Shown: one piece after another, positions 32,394 through 43,137 of the stretch
Layout of the letters: each line of letters starts with the position of its first letter
How positions within the stretch are numbered: position 1 is the stretch's first letter
Source: Nitrospinaceae bacterium
GTDB taxonomy: Bacteria > Nitrospinota > Nitrospinia > Nitrospinales > VA-1
Direction of reading: 5' to 3'
DNA: 64,000 nucleotides
Assembly (NCBI GenBank): GCA_029261655.1
Contig: JAJDAY010000010.1
Coordinates: 62,001 to 126,000, forward strand
The notes under the pieces: generated by a model
Told to the model about the DNA's origin: nothing
Seen by the model: only the letters and a program-made list of their open reading frames with translations
Databases searched by the model: none
Position numbers and translations under genes: made by a program

Positions 32394-33056
32394 ATGGCGA
32401 TAGCAGAGTTGAAGGGAGAATTAAGAGAAAGCGGCAATAAGTCCGCCGCCCGCAAATTGCGCCGGGAACAGTACCTGCCTGGAGTGCTTTATGGGCTTAA
32501 GGACCACGTGACTCTCAAGGTCAACCAGAAAGAATTTGGCAAAATCATGGACAAGTTCGGTCACAACGTGTTGATCGGATTGACCCTGGAAGGCGACAGT
32601 GTGCCCAAGCGCCAGGTTATTTTAAAGGATCATCAAGCTCATCCGCTTAAGGAAGCCTGGTTGCATGTGGATTTTCTTGAAATAGATATGCACAAGAAAA
32701 CCACGGTTTTTGTCCCCGTCAAACTGGTTGGACATTCTCCTGGGGAAAAACTGGGCGGCCTGATCAACCACGCCACCCGGGAAATCGAGGTGGAATGTCT
32801 GCCGGGAGATATCCCGGACGAGATCGAGATCTATATGCCCGATGTTCAATTGGGAGATGTCATTCACATCAAGGATTTGAAGGTTTCGGATAAAATAGAA
32901 ATTCTGGACGAGCCAGACAATACCGTCGTTGGCGTTTATCTTGAGAAAGTGAAAGAAGAGGAACCGGCTGAAGGCGAAGAAGCGGCAGAGGGCGAAGCCG
33001 CCAAGTCTCCGGCGGAGAAGGAAGATAAATCAACCGATAGTAAAGATAGTAAATAG
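32394..33056 (+). CDS. rplY: 50S ribosomal protein L25/general stress protein Ctc
   Basis: GNKSAARKLRREQYLPGVLYG...HPLKEAWLHVDFLEID...; conserved prs-rplY-pth neighbourhood. Confidence 0.93.
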   Translation: MAIAELKGELRESGNKSAARKLRREQYLPGVLYGLKDHVTLKVNQKEFGKIMDKFGHNVLIGLTLEGDSVPKRQVILKDHQAHPLKEAWLHVDFLEIDMHKKTTVFVPVKLVGHSPGEKLGGLINHATREIEVECLPGDIPDEIEIYMPDVQLGDVIHIKDLKVSDKIEILDEPDNTVVGVYLEKVKEEEPAEGEEAAEGEAAKSPAEKEDKSTDSKDSK

Positions 33057-33071
33057 GGAGATATCCCGCCG

Positions 33072-33641
33072 GTGTTTCTTATTCTGGGTCTCGGCAATCC
33101 CGGGCCGCGCTACGAACTGACCCGTCATAATGCCGGGTTTCTGGTGGTCGACAATCTGGCGGACAAACACGGGATTGATTTAAAGCATCACAAGTTTCAT
33201 TGCCAATACGGCGACGGAGAGATTGGTGGTGTCAAGGTAAGGGTCGCAAAACCCATGACCTACATGAACGAGAGCGGAAGGTCGGCCAAAGCGATTCTTT
33301 CTGCGTTGAACATGGCCCCGGACAGAGTGATCGCCGTTCATGACGATATCGATCTTCCGCTGGGTAAAGTCAAACAGAAAAGCAAGGGCGGAGACGGCGG
33401 CCAGTTAGGTATCCGGTCGATTGCCGGGTTGCTTGGAACCCGCGAGTTTCATCGCGTCCGCATCGGCATCGGCAGACCGGAGGATCGGGACGATATCGTT
33501 GATTACGTTTTATCTTCCTTTCAGGAGGAGGAAATGCAACTTTTGAATGAAGTCATTGAACAGGCAGTGGGTGCGATAGAAACCACTCTTTTGGAATTGA
33601 ACAAGCGAACACTACAAACGGAGGATGAATCGGGATGTTAA
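33072..33641 (+). CDS. pth: peptidyl-tRNA hydrolase
   Basis: [65 protein letters not shown]. Confidence 0.95.
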   Translation: MFLILGLGNPGPRYELTRHNAGFLVVDNLADKHGIDLKHHKFHCQYGDGEIGGVKVRVAKPMTYMNESGRSAKAILSALNMAPDRVIAVHDDIDLPLGKVKQKSKGGDGGQLGIRSIAGLLGTREFHRVRIGIGRPEDRDDIVDYVLSSFQEEEMQLLNEVIEQAVGAIETTLLELNKRTLQTEDESGC

Positions 33642-35710
33642 AGGAATACACAGGAGAGCTGATTTTTCTCGGCATTTCCATGGTGATCTATTTAATAATG
33701 GCCACTTTAGATGTATCGCAGAACTTTGCTTACCTTGCGGTATTCTTTGGAATTTTTGGTCTGGTAGTGGCCTGGAAAACATTTGAAAAGGTGGACGATC
33801 AAAATCCCGGCAATGAAAAAATGACGGAAATCGCCGATGCGATCCATGAAGGTGCGATGGTATTTCTCGCCCGAGAGTATAAAATCCTGGGCTATTTTGT
33901 CGGAGTCGTCTTCTTTCTTCTCATGATTATCATTTCGACCCAAAAAGGCGTCTGGATCGGTTTCTGGACGGCGATCGCTTATGCCGTTGGCGCCGCCTGT
34001 TCCATGCTGGCAGGGTTTTTTGGTATGAACGCCGCCACAACAGCCAACGTTCGCACATCGCAAGCGGCGAGCGAGAGTGGTCAGGCAAAAGCCCTGAACA
34101 TCGCCTTCAATGGCGGCGCGGTCATGGGGCTTTGTGTGGCCAGCCTGGGTCTCGTTGGGGTGGGCGGGTTGTTCCTGTTGTTTGCCCGCGGCGATTCTGT
34201 CAGTGTCATCAGCGGGTTTGCCATGGGCGCAAGCTCCATCGCTCTGTTCGCTCGTGTGGGCGGCGGAATTTATACCAAGACCGCCGATGTCGGCTCTGAC
34301 CTCGTGGGTAAAGTCGAGGCCGGAATTCCCGAAGATGACCCCAGAAATCCAGGAGTCATCGCTGACAACGTGGGCGATTGCGTGGGCGACACCGCAGGGC
34401 TGGGAGCGGATATTTTTGAGTCCTATTGCGGCTCCATGATCGCGACCATTGCCATCGGTTCCAGCATTTCAACCATGACCATTCAGTACATGGCCTTGCC
34501 TGTAATCATCGCCATGGTGGGTTTGATCGCCTCCATCGTGGGCATCCGCGCCATGAACAACCTGGAAAATATGGATCCCTCGGACGCCCTCAGGAATTGC
34601 ACCTTCATCGCGGCGGGAGCCATGCTGTTCGTTGGTTTCTTTGTCATTAAGATTCTCGGTCTGCCCTCCGGCGTTTTTGTCGCGTTGTTGTTTGGTTGCC
34701 TCGCGGGCATCGCCATTGGGTTGGTCACCGAATATTACACCGCCGGCAAGCCCGTGGTTAAAATTGCCGAATCCAGTGCGACCGGAGTTGCGACCGTCAT
34801 GATCACAGGACTCGCGGTGGCGATGGAAAGTTGTGTTCTGCCCGTACTTATTATGGTCGTCGCCATTTATTTTGGCGCTGAATTCGCCGGTCTTTACGGC
34901 GTTGCGCTATCCGCTGTCGGCATGCTGGCAACGGTTGGCATCACCATGTCGGTGGACGCTTACGGACCCATTGCCGATAATGCCGGTGGTATTTCGGAAA
35001 TGGCCGGACTGGGCGAAGAGACGCGTAAAATCACCGACGGTCTGGATCAGGTGGGCAACACCACAGCCGCCATTGGCAAAGGGTTTGCGATCGGTTCCGC
35101 CGCGCTCACGGCCCTCGCGCTGTTTTCAGCTTACACCCAGGCCACGGGCATCGAGTCTATCAACATCACAGAGACCACGGTCATCATCGGCCTGTTCATA
35201 GGTGGAGTGGTTCCGTTTTATGTGGCCGCTCTCACCATGACGTCCGTTGGCCGTGCCGCCATGGAAATGGTGGAAGAAATCAGACGCCAGTTTCGCGAAA
35301 TCCCCGGCCTGATGGAAGGCACCGGCAAACCGGACAGCGCCCGGTGTATCGACATCAGCACCCAGGCGGCGCTGAAAGAAATGGTGGCCCCCGGAGTGGT
35401 GGCCTTCATGATGCCGATTCTGGTGGGTTCCATCCTTGGCGCGGAAGCGTTGGGCGGCATGCTCGTCGGTGCGACGCTCACAGGCGTCATGCTGGCGCTT
35501 TTCAAGTCCAATGGCGGAGGGGCATGGGACAATGCCAAGAAATACGTTGAAGCCGGTAATCTCGGCGGTAAAGGCTCTGAGGCCCATCATGCCACCGTGG
35601 TCGGCGACACCGTAGGCGACCCCCTGAAAGACACCTCAGGTCCCGCGATGAACATCCTGATCAAATTGATGTCCATCATTTCTCTGGTGCTGGCGCCATT
35701 GTTTGTCTGA
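33635..35710 (+). CDS. hppA: membrane-bound ion-translocating pyrophosphatase, probably K+-dependent
   Basis: [91 protein letters not shown]. Confidence 0.95.
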   Translation: MLKEYTGELIFLGISMVIYLIMATLDVSQNFAYLAVFFGIFGLVVAWKTFEKVDDQNPGNEKMTEIADAIHEGAMVFLAREYKILGYFVGVVFFLLMIIISTQKGVWIGFWTAIAYAVGAACSMLAGFFGMNAATTANVRTSQAASESGQAKALNIAFNGGAVMGLCVASLGLVGVGGLFLLFARGDSVSVISGFAMGASSIALFARVGGGIYTKTADVGSDLVGKVEAGIPEDDPRNPGVIADNVGDCVGDTAGLGADIFESYCGSMIATIAIGSSISTMTIQYMALPVIIAMVGLIASIVGIRAMNNLENMDPSDALRNCTFIAAGAMLFVGFFVIKILGLPSGVFVALLFGCLAGIAIGLVTEYYTAGKPVVKIAESSATGVATVMITGLAVAMESCVLPVLIMVVAIYFGAEFAGLYGVALSAVGMLATVGITMSVDAYGPIADNAGGISEMAGLGEETRKITDGLDQVGNTTAAIGKGFAIGSAALTALALFSAYTQATGIESINITETTVIIGLFIGGVVPFYVAALTMTSVGRAAMEMVEEIRRQFREIPGLMEGTGKPDSARCIDISTQAALKEMVAPGVVAFMMPILVGSILGAEALGGMLVGATLTGVMLALFKSNGGGAWDNAKKYVEAGNLGGKGSEAHHATVVGDTVGDPLKDTSGPAMNILIKLMSIISLVLAPLFV

Positions 35711-35733
35711 TAGTTTGAGAGTCACAATATGAA

Positions 35734-35767
35734 AAGGGACGAGGGTTTTCCTCGTCCCTTTTTTTTA
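35734..35767 (+). terminator. Rho-independent terminator downstream of hppA
   Basis: aagggacgag-ggttttc-ctcgtccctt followed by a T run. Confidence 0.8.
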
Positions 35768-36621
35768 TGTCTTTAAATTACAAAATGTCCCCAAAAATGA
35801 TTCGATTCGGATTACACGATTTTTTAAACGCCCAGCCGTTATTAGTCCCGCTGTTGCGCGCTCAAAAAAAACTTGGGCTACAAATCGTCAAAGACGTTCC
35901 AGGGGTTCTGGCTGAAAAGCTGAAAGCGGGACAGCTTGATCTTGCGATGATTCCCACCGTTGAGTATTTAAAAGAAGCGGACCGTTATCGCCTGGTCCCC
36001 GGAGTCTCCATCGCCTCGCGCGATAAAGTGGGAACGGTTTTACTGGTGACTCAGGTGCCCGTTGAAAATATCAAAACCCTTGCTTTAGATGACCGCTCAC
36101 GGACGTCGGTGGCCCTCCTTAAAATTTTATTCGCCAATAAATTCCGTCAGGATATCGAGTTGACCCCATCCCCTCCCGATCCGAATGCCATGCTAAAAGA
36201 CCATGACGCGGCTCTCATCATCGGCGATCAGGCTTTTTCCCTTCCTGATCTACCGACAGAAACAAAGATCTACGATCTAAGTCAGGAGTGGTTTTTAAAG
36301 ACCGGCAAAACATTTGTGCATGCGGTGGTGGCGGTTAGGGAAGGTGTGGACTTACCCCGGCCAGTTTGCGCTAAAATCCAATCGGCGAAGCACGAAGGTC
36401 AGCAGGAAATCGCGGACATCGCCAGCCGCTACGCCAAGTCAAGCGGGTTGGATTTAAATATTTGCGAAGATTACCTGAGAAACAAGATCATTTACGATCT
36501 TTCCGATCAGGAACTGGAGGGCATGGCGCTTTTCAGGGACAAGTGTTTCGACCAGGGCCTGATTTCCCAAAAACAGGAAATCAGGTTTGTTGAAAACTCA
36601 GACCAAAAGATGAAACCTTAA
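35767..36621 (+). CDS. mqnA: chorismate dehydratase-like protein (MqnA family); start uncertain, possibly an internal ATG
   Basis: IRFGLHDFLNAQPLLVPL...GQLDLAMIPTVEYL...YRLVPGVSIASRDKVGTVLLV; MqnA/periplasmic-binding-like. Confidence 0.7.
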   Translation: MSLNYKMSPKMIRFGLHDFLNAQPLLVPLLRAQKKLGLQIVKDVPGVLAEKLKAGQLDLAMIPTVEYLKEADRYRLVPGVSIASRDKVGTVLLVTQVPVENIKTLALDDRSRTSVALLKILFANKFRQDIELTPSPPDPNAMLKDHDAALIIGDQAFSLPDLPTETKIYDLSQEWFLKTGKTFVHAVVAVREGVDLPRPVCAKIQSAKHEGQQEIADIASRYAKSSGLDLNICEDYLRNKIIYDLSDQELEGMALFRDKCFDQGLISQKQEIRFVENSDQKMKP

Positions 36622-38180
36622 TTCCCCAAACCTTCGAAGAATTTACGGGATTGGGTCATGGTCCGGTCGAGAAACTCCATAATTTTATGGGCGGACGATT
36701 CGATAAAATCCAGATAGTTCCGAATTTCTTTTGAGCGTTCCACCGTTGGCTCATCGGGGTGGGCCGACTCATGGGGGGCGGACTCGACGGCTTCAGCGAC
36801 TTCGACAGGTTCTTCCTCATCAGCCGCAACAATTTCTTCGGCAGGTTCCTCGTGAGAGTCACTGGGAGCCGCGACAGCAGGTTCCACCTCTTCGGTTGCT
36901 TCGGGTTCTTCTACCGGCTCGTGGTCGATTTCTTCGATTTCAGGAGATTCTTCGACTTCTTCAGGAATGTCCACAGGAGCGTGAGCGGTTTCTTCGATTT
37001 CAGGAGATACTTCAGCTTCTTCAGGAACGTCCGCAGGAGCGTGGGCAATTTCTGAATCTGCGTCTTCCTCTTCCGGTGTATCAGAGGTTTCGACGGGTTC
37101 TACAGGCTCCTGGGTTTCTTCACTGCTTTCCCCGGCGGGAGCTTCATCGGCCACGAGGGTTTCCTCTGAGGTGGCAACCGCTTCCTCAGGCGCGTCCATC
37201 AGGGCCTCGTCCGTTGAGATTTCTTCAGGAGCCATGGCGATTTCTGAATCATCAACATCCTCCGATTCCATCGACTCCATCTCTTCCACAGCGATTATTT
37301 CTTCTTCTGCGGGCTCTTCATCGTTTTCAGAGACTGCACCGATGGGATCGGTTGCTGGCTCGACCTGCGTATCTTCAATGCCTTCGGCCATTGTTTCGGC
37401 CCCACTCACATGATCGCCATCAGATTCGGCTCCTGACAAGGCTCCGCTAATATGACCTTCTCCAGGCTGGGTATTTTCTGTTGGTGAATCCTCTTCAACA
37501 GGCTCCCCTGTTTCTTCATCGGGAGGGGTGGGTTCCTCCGGTGCGCTCATGGGCGTGCTGGCGATTTCCAGGGCTGGCTCGGGTTCCGGTTTTACCGGCG
37601 GGACAAAGGCTTTTTGTTCCAGCGAAATGGGTTTTTTGGGAGGCAAAGGTTTTTTTTCTTTTTTACCCATATTGAAGATGGCTATGGCGCCGCCGATGAT
37701 AAAAATAAACAGAAACAAACCGGCGAACTTGAAAGCGGACTTTTTTTGCTCTTCGGGTTCCTGCTCATCTTTTTGAACGGGTTCGTCCTGTTGCTCTGTA
37801 ATCTTTGTCATTGAACTGGTTGCAAAAGATTTTTCGGGAGGTATTTCCGCGGGCGGTTGCTCTTCGGGTGGCTGGTCATCGGGTTGTTGGGGCTGTTGCT
37901 CATCTTTTTGAACGGGTTCGTCCTGTTGTTCGGTAATCTTTTTCATTGAACTGGTTGCAAAAGATTTTTCAGGAGGTATTTCCGTTCTGTCCTCTTGTGG
38001 GATTTCCTGGGGTTCAGGTGTTTTTGTGGGCTCAGGCGGTTTTGTTTTTTTGGCGCTCTTCTTCTTATCGGTTTTATCTTTTGCAGGCTGGGCGGTTTTA
38101 TCGGCCTCCGCTTGATCGCCCTCGGATTTTGGTTTTTTATTTTTTTTCTTCATGGCAATTCCGCTGACAGAGTCCGGCAA
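36618..38180 (-). CDS. low-complexity Pro/Glu-rich membrane-anchored protein with internal repeats
   Basis: Lys-rich N-terminus, repeated EIPPEKSFATSSM(K/T)KITEQQDEPVQKDEQ, single TM FAGLFLFIFIIGGAIAIF, long acidic repetitive C-terminal region. Confidence 0.6.
   Translation of the reverse strand: MPDSVSGIAMKKKNKKPKSEGDQAEADKTAQPAKDKTDKKKSAKKTKPPEPTKTPEPQEIPQEDRTEIPPEKSFATSSMKKITEQQDEPVQKDEQQPQQPDDQPPEEQPPAEIPPEKSFATSSMTKITEQQDEPVQKDEQEPEEQKKSAFKFAGLFLFIFIIGGAIAIFNMGKKEKKPLPPKKPISLEQKAFVPPVKPEPEPALEIASTPMSAPEEPTPPDEETGEPVEEDSPTENTQPGEGHISGALSGAESDGDHVSGAETMAEGIEDTQVEPATDPIGAVSENDEEPAEEEIIAVEEMESMESEDVDDSEIAMAPEEISTDEALMDAPEEAVATSEETLVADEAPAGESSEETQEPVEPVETSDTPEEEDADSEIAHAPADVPEEAEVSPEIEETAHAPVDIPEEVEESPEIEEIDHEPVEEPEATEEVEPAVAAPSDSHEEPAEEIVAADEEEPVEVAEAVESAPHESAHPDEPTVERSKEIRNYLDFIESSAHKIMEFLDRTMTQSRKFFEGLGN
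37763..37984 (-). repeat. Two 87-bp near-identical direct repeats within the Pro/Glu-rich gene (37763-37849 and 37898-37984)
   Basis: gctcatctttttgaacgggttcgtcctgttg...cattgaactggttgcaaaagatttttc.ggaggtatttccg occurs twice with a 135-bp offset and a few mismatches. Confidence 0.9.
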
Positions 38181-38272
38181 GGGTCAACCCGTCTGCGACC
38201 CAAAAACAGTCTGTTAAAAATTAGAAAACCCGCGACTGATTTTATTCACCAGGTTTCCGCCAAATGTTCTAA

Positions 38273-39151
38273 CTAATGAATAATTTTATTGAGGGGGTAT
38301 TCTACAATATCTTCCGCGCCGACTCTTTTTAGATCGGGAGCGATATCGCGAACCATTTTTTCTTCCATGATGACGCTAAGGTCGACCCAGTCTTTGTCAC
38401 TCAATTCCGCGATGGTGGGTTTTTTGTCCCGTGGCAGAATCTCCATGACGGCTGACAGTTTGGATTTCGGAACATTCATCATCAGGCCCACTTTCCCATT
38501 GGCCGCCATGGCGCTTTGCAGCATGAGGACGAGTCTGTCCACTTTATCCTTTTTCCATTCGTCCTTGTGGGCGGCCTTGTTCATGACAAATTTTGTGGTG
38601 GATTCCATCAACGTATCCACGATCCGCAAATTATTGGCTCGAAGCGAATTTCCGGTTTCGGTGACTTCCACAATGGCGTCCACCAGTTTTGGCGGTTTGA
38701 CTTCGGTCGCTCCCCAGGAAAACTCGACCTGCGCGGTGACCCCGTGTTTTTTAAGGTAATCGACGGTCATGCTGACCACTTCTGTGGCGACGCGTTTGCC
38801 TTGCAGATCTTTTACCGATTTAATGGAAGAGTCGTTCGGAACCGCGAGCACCCAGCGTACGGGACGTGACGATTGTTTGGAATAAACCAGATCGGCCACT
38901 TCAACGACATCGGCGCGATTTTCCATGACCCAGTCTTTGCCGGTCAGCCCGGCGTCTAAAACCCCGTCGGCCACATAACGGGCGATTTCCTGAGCCCGTA
39001 TCAGCATGCACTCGATTTCGTCGTCATCAATGTCGGGGAAATAAGACCGGCTTTTGATCTTGATGGTATAGCCTGCTTTGGCGAATAATTTTACCGTAGC
39101 CTCTTCCAGGCTCCCTTTGGGTATTCCCAATTTTAAAACACGTCCACTCAT
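38273..39151 (-). CDS. hisG: ATP phosphoribosyltransferase
   Basis: [23 protein letters not shown]..., [24 protein letters not shown]; about 292-aa long form. Confidence 0.93.
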   Translation of the reverse strand: MSGRVLKLGIPKGSLEEATVKLFAKAGYTIKIKSRSYFPDIDDDEIECMLIRAQEIARYVADGVLDAGLTGKDWVMENRADVVEVADLVYSKQSSRPVRWVLAVPNDSSIKSVKDLQGKRVATEVVSMTVDYLKKHGVTAQVEFSWGATEVKPPKLVDAIVEVTETGNSLRANNLRIVDTLMESTTKFVMNKAAHKDEWKKDKVDRLVLMLQSAMAANGKVGLMMNVPKSKLSAVMEILPRDKKPTIAELSDKDWVDLSVIMEEKMVRDIAPDLKRVGAEDIVEYPLNKIIH

Positions 39152-39189
39152 TTATGTCGGCTCTTTTCTGGTTTGAAATTTATCTGCGG

Positions 39190-39564
39190 TCAGGATTTTT
39201 TATATACTTTTTCAGGGTCAAAAACCCTTTCTTCGACGATTTGGGTCTCGCCGTTCACTTTTCTGAAAAAACAACTCGTGTATCCCTTGTGGCAGGCGGC
39301 CTTGCCAACCTGCTCCACTTTTAGGAGAACCGTGTCATCGTCGCAGTCGACAAACACTTCCTTCACGACCTGGACATTGCCGCTTTCTTCCCCTTTCATC
39401 CATTGCTTGTCGCGGGAACGGCTGTAAAACCAAGCCTTTCCAGTTTCCAGGGTCTTTTCCCAGGCCACCGGGTTCATGTAGGCCAGCATCAGCACCTGGT
39501 TGGTTTCGGCGTCCTGAATAATCGCGGGCACCAGACCCCCCATTTTGTCAAAATCCAATTTCAT
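39190..39564 (-). CDS. hisI: phosphoribosyl-AMP cyclohydrolase
   Basis: [71 protein letters not shown]. Confidence 0.95.
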   Translation of the reverse strand: MKLDFDKMGGLVPAIIQDAETNQVLMLAYMNPVAWEKTLETGKAWFYSRSRDKQWMKGEESGNVQVVKEVFVDCDDDTVLLKVEQVGKAACHKGYTSCFFRKVNGETQIVEERVFDPEKVYKKS

Positions 39565-39729
39565 TGTCTCTCCTCGGAAACTTGGAAATCTAAATTATAA
39601 TTGATTTTCTGTCAACCTTATAATAGCCTGAGAAAAAACAGGATGAGGTTCGAAAACATTCCCGGACCAGAAACTTTTTCTTCTTAGACCATTAATAATA
39701 GGGATTTAGGTTCGCCGAAATCCCTTCCT

Positions 39730-40368
39730 GTGCATTCAGAGGAAGCCATGCCTTCAATCAGCCATTTTGAAATTTACAAGCCTGCGGAACCCTGCAATCA
39801 TTCAGGCGAGCAACTTCGGGAAACGATGGACCGGATCGTCATTGAATGCCTCTCCAAAGACGGGAAGGAGCTCAATCTCAAGGGGTATTGTGTGGGGCAC
39901 AATGGGATGACGCTCATCACCATGGACGACCGGGTCGGCAAGGTCAAACGATTGAATCTGGGCGGAAACAGAATCGGCAATGAGGGCGCGCAACTTCTTG
40001 CCGAGGCTGAATTGTTTTCCAAAGTGAACTGGCTGGAACTGGGAGGAAATGATATCGGGCCCAGAGGCATTCGGTTTCTGGCCAATTCCAGTGTCCTGAC
40101 TAAAGTGAAAACGCTCAATTTATACCGCAACTGTTTAAAAAATGAAGGTGCTGTGATATTGGCCGCAGAAAACAAACTGCACAAGATCGAAGACCTGGAT
40201 TTGGCACAGAATGAAATTGAGGACGAAGGACTTCTGGCGCTGGCGAATTCAAAAGCCTTCCCCAATCTGGTCGCGGCTTATCTGGACAATAATTTTGCCT
40301 CAATCGAAGCCAGGGAAGAAGCTAAGTTTGCGCCAAACTTTAAAAAACTGCAGTCTTTAAATCTTTAA
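39730..40368 (+). CDS. leucine-rich repeat (ribonuclease-inhibitor-like) protein
   Basis: Repeated VKRLNLGGNRIGNEGAQLLAEAEL / VNWLELGGNDIGPRGIRFLANSSV / VKTLNLYRNCLKNEGAVILAAENK. Confidence 0.8.
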   Translation: MHSEEAMPSISHFEIYKPAEPCNHSGEQLRETMDRIVIECLSKDGKELNLKGYCVGHNGMTLITMDDRVGKVKRLNLGGNRIGNEGAQLLAEAELFSKVNWLELGGNDIGPRGIRFLANSSVLTKVKTLNLYRNCLKNEGAVILAAENKLHKIEDLDLAQNEIEDEGLLALANSKAFPNLVAAYLDNNFASIEAREEAKFAPNFKKLQSLNL

Positions 40369-40428
40369 AACTCTAGGGTGTCTCCCTGCTTTTTTGTTTT
40401 GTAAATCCTGCTTTTCAGGTTTGTCGTC

Positions 40429-40992
40429 ATGAGTGACTCCTATGGAAAAGGCTATTTTCTGATCGCAAACCCGGTTCTGCCGGACCCGAACTTTTCCAGA
40501 ACCGTGGTTCTGCTTTGCAATCATGACGAGCAGGGTTCTTTTGGCCTGGTCATCAACAAGGAAGCGGACCTGGACCCCGCTGAAATTTTCTCAGGCATTG
40601 ACCGGTTGAGTTCCTATAATGGCCGTGCCTATGTCGGCGGTCCGGTTTCCCAATCCCAGATGTTTTATATTTGCCGGTCCGAAGAGCCTGTTCCCGAAAT
40701 GGACCAGATTTGTCCAGGCGTTCACCTTGGCATGGACTGGAATTTTTTGGACTCCATTTTGAATCGAATTCCCAATCCTGAAACCAACATCCGCTTTTTC
40801 CTGGGGTACTCCGGTTGGGGTGCCGGGCAACTGGCCGGGGAAATGGAACGCCGTAGCTGGCTGACCTGCAAGGCCGATGAGTCCCTGGTCTTTGAAGATA
40901 ATCCCGATCGGGTCTGGGCGGGTGCTGTGAAATCGCTGGGAAAAGATTATGAATACCTTATTTCGGCGCCCGTCAACCCGCAGTGGAATTGA
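40429..40992 (+). CDS. YqgE/AlgH family protein (DUF179)
   Basis: KGYFLIANPVLPDPNFSRTVVLLCNHDEQGSFGLVINK; FFLGYSGWGAGQLAGEMERRSWL. Confidence 0.92.
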   Translation: MSDSYGKGYFLIANPVLPDPNFSRTVVLLCNHDEQGSFGLVINKEADLDPAEIFSGIDRLSSYNGRAYVGGPVSQSQMFYICRSEEPVPEMDQICPGVHLGMDWNFLDSILNRIPNPETNIRFFLGYSGWGAGQLAGEMERRSWLTCKADESLVFEDNPDRVWAGAVKSLGKDYEYLISAPVNPQWN

Positions 40993-41071
40993 TAAGACGA
41001 CTCAAGCAGTCTGAGTTTTCATATTTTGCCTGAACAGGCGAACTCTTCTTTTTTGGCCGGCTTCTTTAAAG

Positions 41072-41968
41072 ATGGCACGACAACACACTCTCCCTCCGAC
41101 GGAACAGGTTTACACGTCTCACGTTCCGGCCAGATACATCGGTTACTCGATAGAAAAATATTTTGTGTCCCGCTTCAGTTACCAGTCCGAAGCACAGTGG
41201 GCGGACGAAATCCGTGCGGGAAAAATCACTCTCAACGGAGTGACCGCGACTCTGGGCGTGACTCTTGGCGAGCATGATGAGATTGTCACGCGCGCGGGTT
41301 TCAGGGTGGAACCCTGGGCCGACCGCCGGTTGGAAGTCATTTTTGAAAACAGGCATCTCAGGATATTCAACAAATCTGCGCCCATTCCCGTACATCCGAG
41401 TGGCCGCTATTTTCAAAACAGCATGACCGAACTGCTCAAGCAGGTTTATCCCGATGAAGTTCCGCGCCCGATACAACGGCTCGATCTTGGGACCACCGGG
41501 GTCATCGTTTTCGCCCGCACACGATTTGCGGCGGCATTTTTGATGCACCAGTTTAAAAACAAAAATATTTATAAAGAATACCTCGCCCTGGTGGAGGGGA
41601 CCCCGGAGCAAAAAATATTTTCCATAAACACGCCCATTGGCAAAATCAAAGGTTCCAGGCGGGGCGTGGGTCCCGATTTGATCGGGGCGAAACCAGCGGT
41701 GACCGAAGTCAAATGGCTGTCTTCCCGGAACGGCCGGTCGTTATTGAAAGTCATTCCCCGTTCCGGTCGCACCAATCAGATTCGGGTTCACCTTGCAAGC
41801 TTTGGCCTTCCCATCACGAATGACCGGGTTTACGGTCGGGAAGAAAACCCGGACCTGCCAATCGGGTTGCACGCGCATCGCATCCAGTTCAATTGCTTTG
41901 ACGATCAATTGGACGTGACCGCCCGGACGCCCGCGCATTTCCATGCGTTTCAGGATGGAGAGAATTGA
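41072..41968 (+). CDS. RluA-family pseudouridine synthase
   Basis: S4-like N-terminus; PRPIQRLDLGTTGVIVFARTRFAAAFLMHQF; SRSGRTNQIRVHLASFGLPITNDRVYG. Confidence 0.9.
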   Translation: MARQHTLPPTEQVYTSHVPARYIGYSIEKYFVSRFSYQSEAQWADEIRAGKITLNGVTATLGVTLGEHDEIVTRAGFRVEPWADRRLEVIFENRHLRIFNKSAPIPVHPSGRYFQNSMTELLKQVYPDEVPRPIQRLDLGTTGVIVFARTRFAAAFLMHQFKNKNIYKEYLALVEGTPEQKIFSINTPIGKIKGSRRGVGPDLIGAKPAVTEVKWLSSRNGRSLLKVIPRSGRTNQIRVHLASFGLPITNDRVYGREENPDLPIGLHAHRIQFNCFDDQLDVTARTPAHFHAFQDGEN

Positions 41969-41974
41969 AACGAT

Positions 41975-43033
41975 ATGACCTCACTCGCAAAAATTGTCAC
42001 GCCGAAAAATAAGATTCAGTCAAAAACATCGTCAGGGTTGATCGCCCGTGCCAGAAGCCCGTTTTGGCTTGCGCCGATGGCGGGGATCACCGATGCGCCT
42101 TTTCGTGAGTTGATGGATGAGATGGGGGCGGGGGTGCTCATTTCCGAACTGGTGTCCGCCAAGGGATTACTTTACAACTCGGAAAAAACAAAAAAAATGG
42201 CGCGCATTCACAAACGTCCCGGAACCCTGACCGGCATTCAATTGTTTGGTGAATCGGCGGAAGATATTATCCTGGCCGCCCGCATTGTTGAGCAGGAAGG
42301 GGCGGACTTCATCGACCTTAATCTCGGTTGTCCGGTCAAGAAGGTGGTGAAAAAAGGCTGTGGCGCGGCGTTGATGCGTGATCCCGGATACCTGGAAACC
42401 TTCCTCTGCCAGATCAAGCGGGGGATCGACCTGCCGCTCACCGTAAAGATGCGCACCGGCTGGAGTGAAGAAGAACTGACCATCCACGAGTGCGTTTCAG
42501 CCGCCACCCATGCCGGATGCGAATGGGTGGCCATTCACGGACGCACGCGCACTCAAGGCTATGAGGGGCTGGCCGACTGGGATCTCATCCGCGAAGTGAA
42601 AGCCAAAGCGAGCATTCCCATCATCGGCAACGGCGATATCCGTAACGCAGATAAAGCCCGGCAATGCCTCAACGAAGCCAAGGTGGACGCGGTGATGATT
42701 GGACGCGGCGCTTTGCGCAACCCGTGGATATTTCTGGAGTGCATGGGCGAGCCGGGCCGGAACACGCAGACGGCAAACCAATTGCTGAACCGGTATCTGG
42801 AGAAATTGCGAAAATATTACGACACGCGAATCACCCTGATTCTAATAAGAAAGTTTTCCGCCTGGCTGGCTTTTGGATACCCCGACTCCGCCGTTTTCAG
42901 ACGGTCGATGTTTGAATTGCGCACCGAAGAAGAAGTGTTGCATTGCGCCCGGGAATTTTTCCTGAAAGCCGGGCATCTGCCGCCGCCAAAGTTCGACCAG
43001 GAAGAGGCCTTCATGATGGGCGGGCATGGCTGA
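41975..43033 (+). CDS. dusB: tRNA-dihydrouridine synthase (DusB-like)
   Basis: WLAPMAGITDAPFRELMDEMGAGVLISELVSAKGL; DLNLGCPVKKVVKKGCGAALMRDP; HGRTRTQGYEGLADWDLI; GNGDIRN. Confidence 0.92.
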   Translation: MTSLAKIVTPKNKIQSKTSSGLIARARSPFWLAPMAGITDAPFRELMDEMGAGVLISELVSAKGLLYNSEKTKKMARIHKRPGTLTGIQLFGESAEDIILAARIVEQEGADFIDLNLGCPVKKVVKKGCGAALMRDPGYLETFLCQIKRGIDLPLTVKMRTGWSEEELTIHECVSAATHAGCEWVAIHGRTRTQGYEGLADWDLIREVKAKASIPIIGNGDIRNADKARQCLNEAKVDAVMIGRGALRNPWIFLECMGEPGRNTQTANQLLNRYLEKLRKYYDTRITLILIRKFSAWLAFGYPDSAVFRRSMFELRTEEEVLHCAREFFLKAGHLPPPKFDQEEAFMMGGHG

Positions 43034-43137
43034 CCCCACTACGTGGGGAGGAAAAGTTTAGGGCGGACGATCGCTACGCTCACGAGCCCCAAAACCTCTC
43101 AACTCGATACAATTTTCTGGAATAAAATTTCAGCACC

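Noticed and set aside
36731-37450. 239-aa Arg/Leu/Pro-rich plus-strand ORF
   Set aside because: Shadow of the repetitive acidic minus-strand gene; composition reflects the complement of Glu/Pro codons.
37763-37984. Possible CRISPR-like repeats
   Set aside because: Only two coding repeats in a low-complexity gene; no spacer pattern and no cas genes anywhere in the window.
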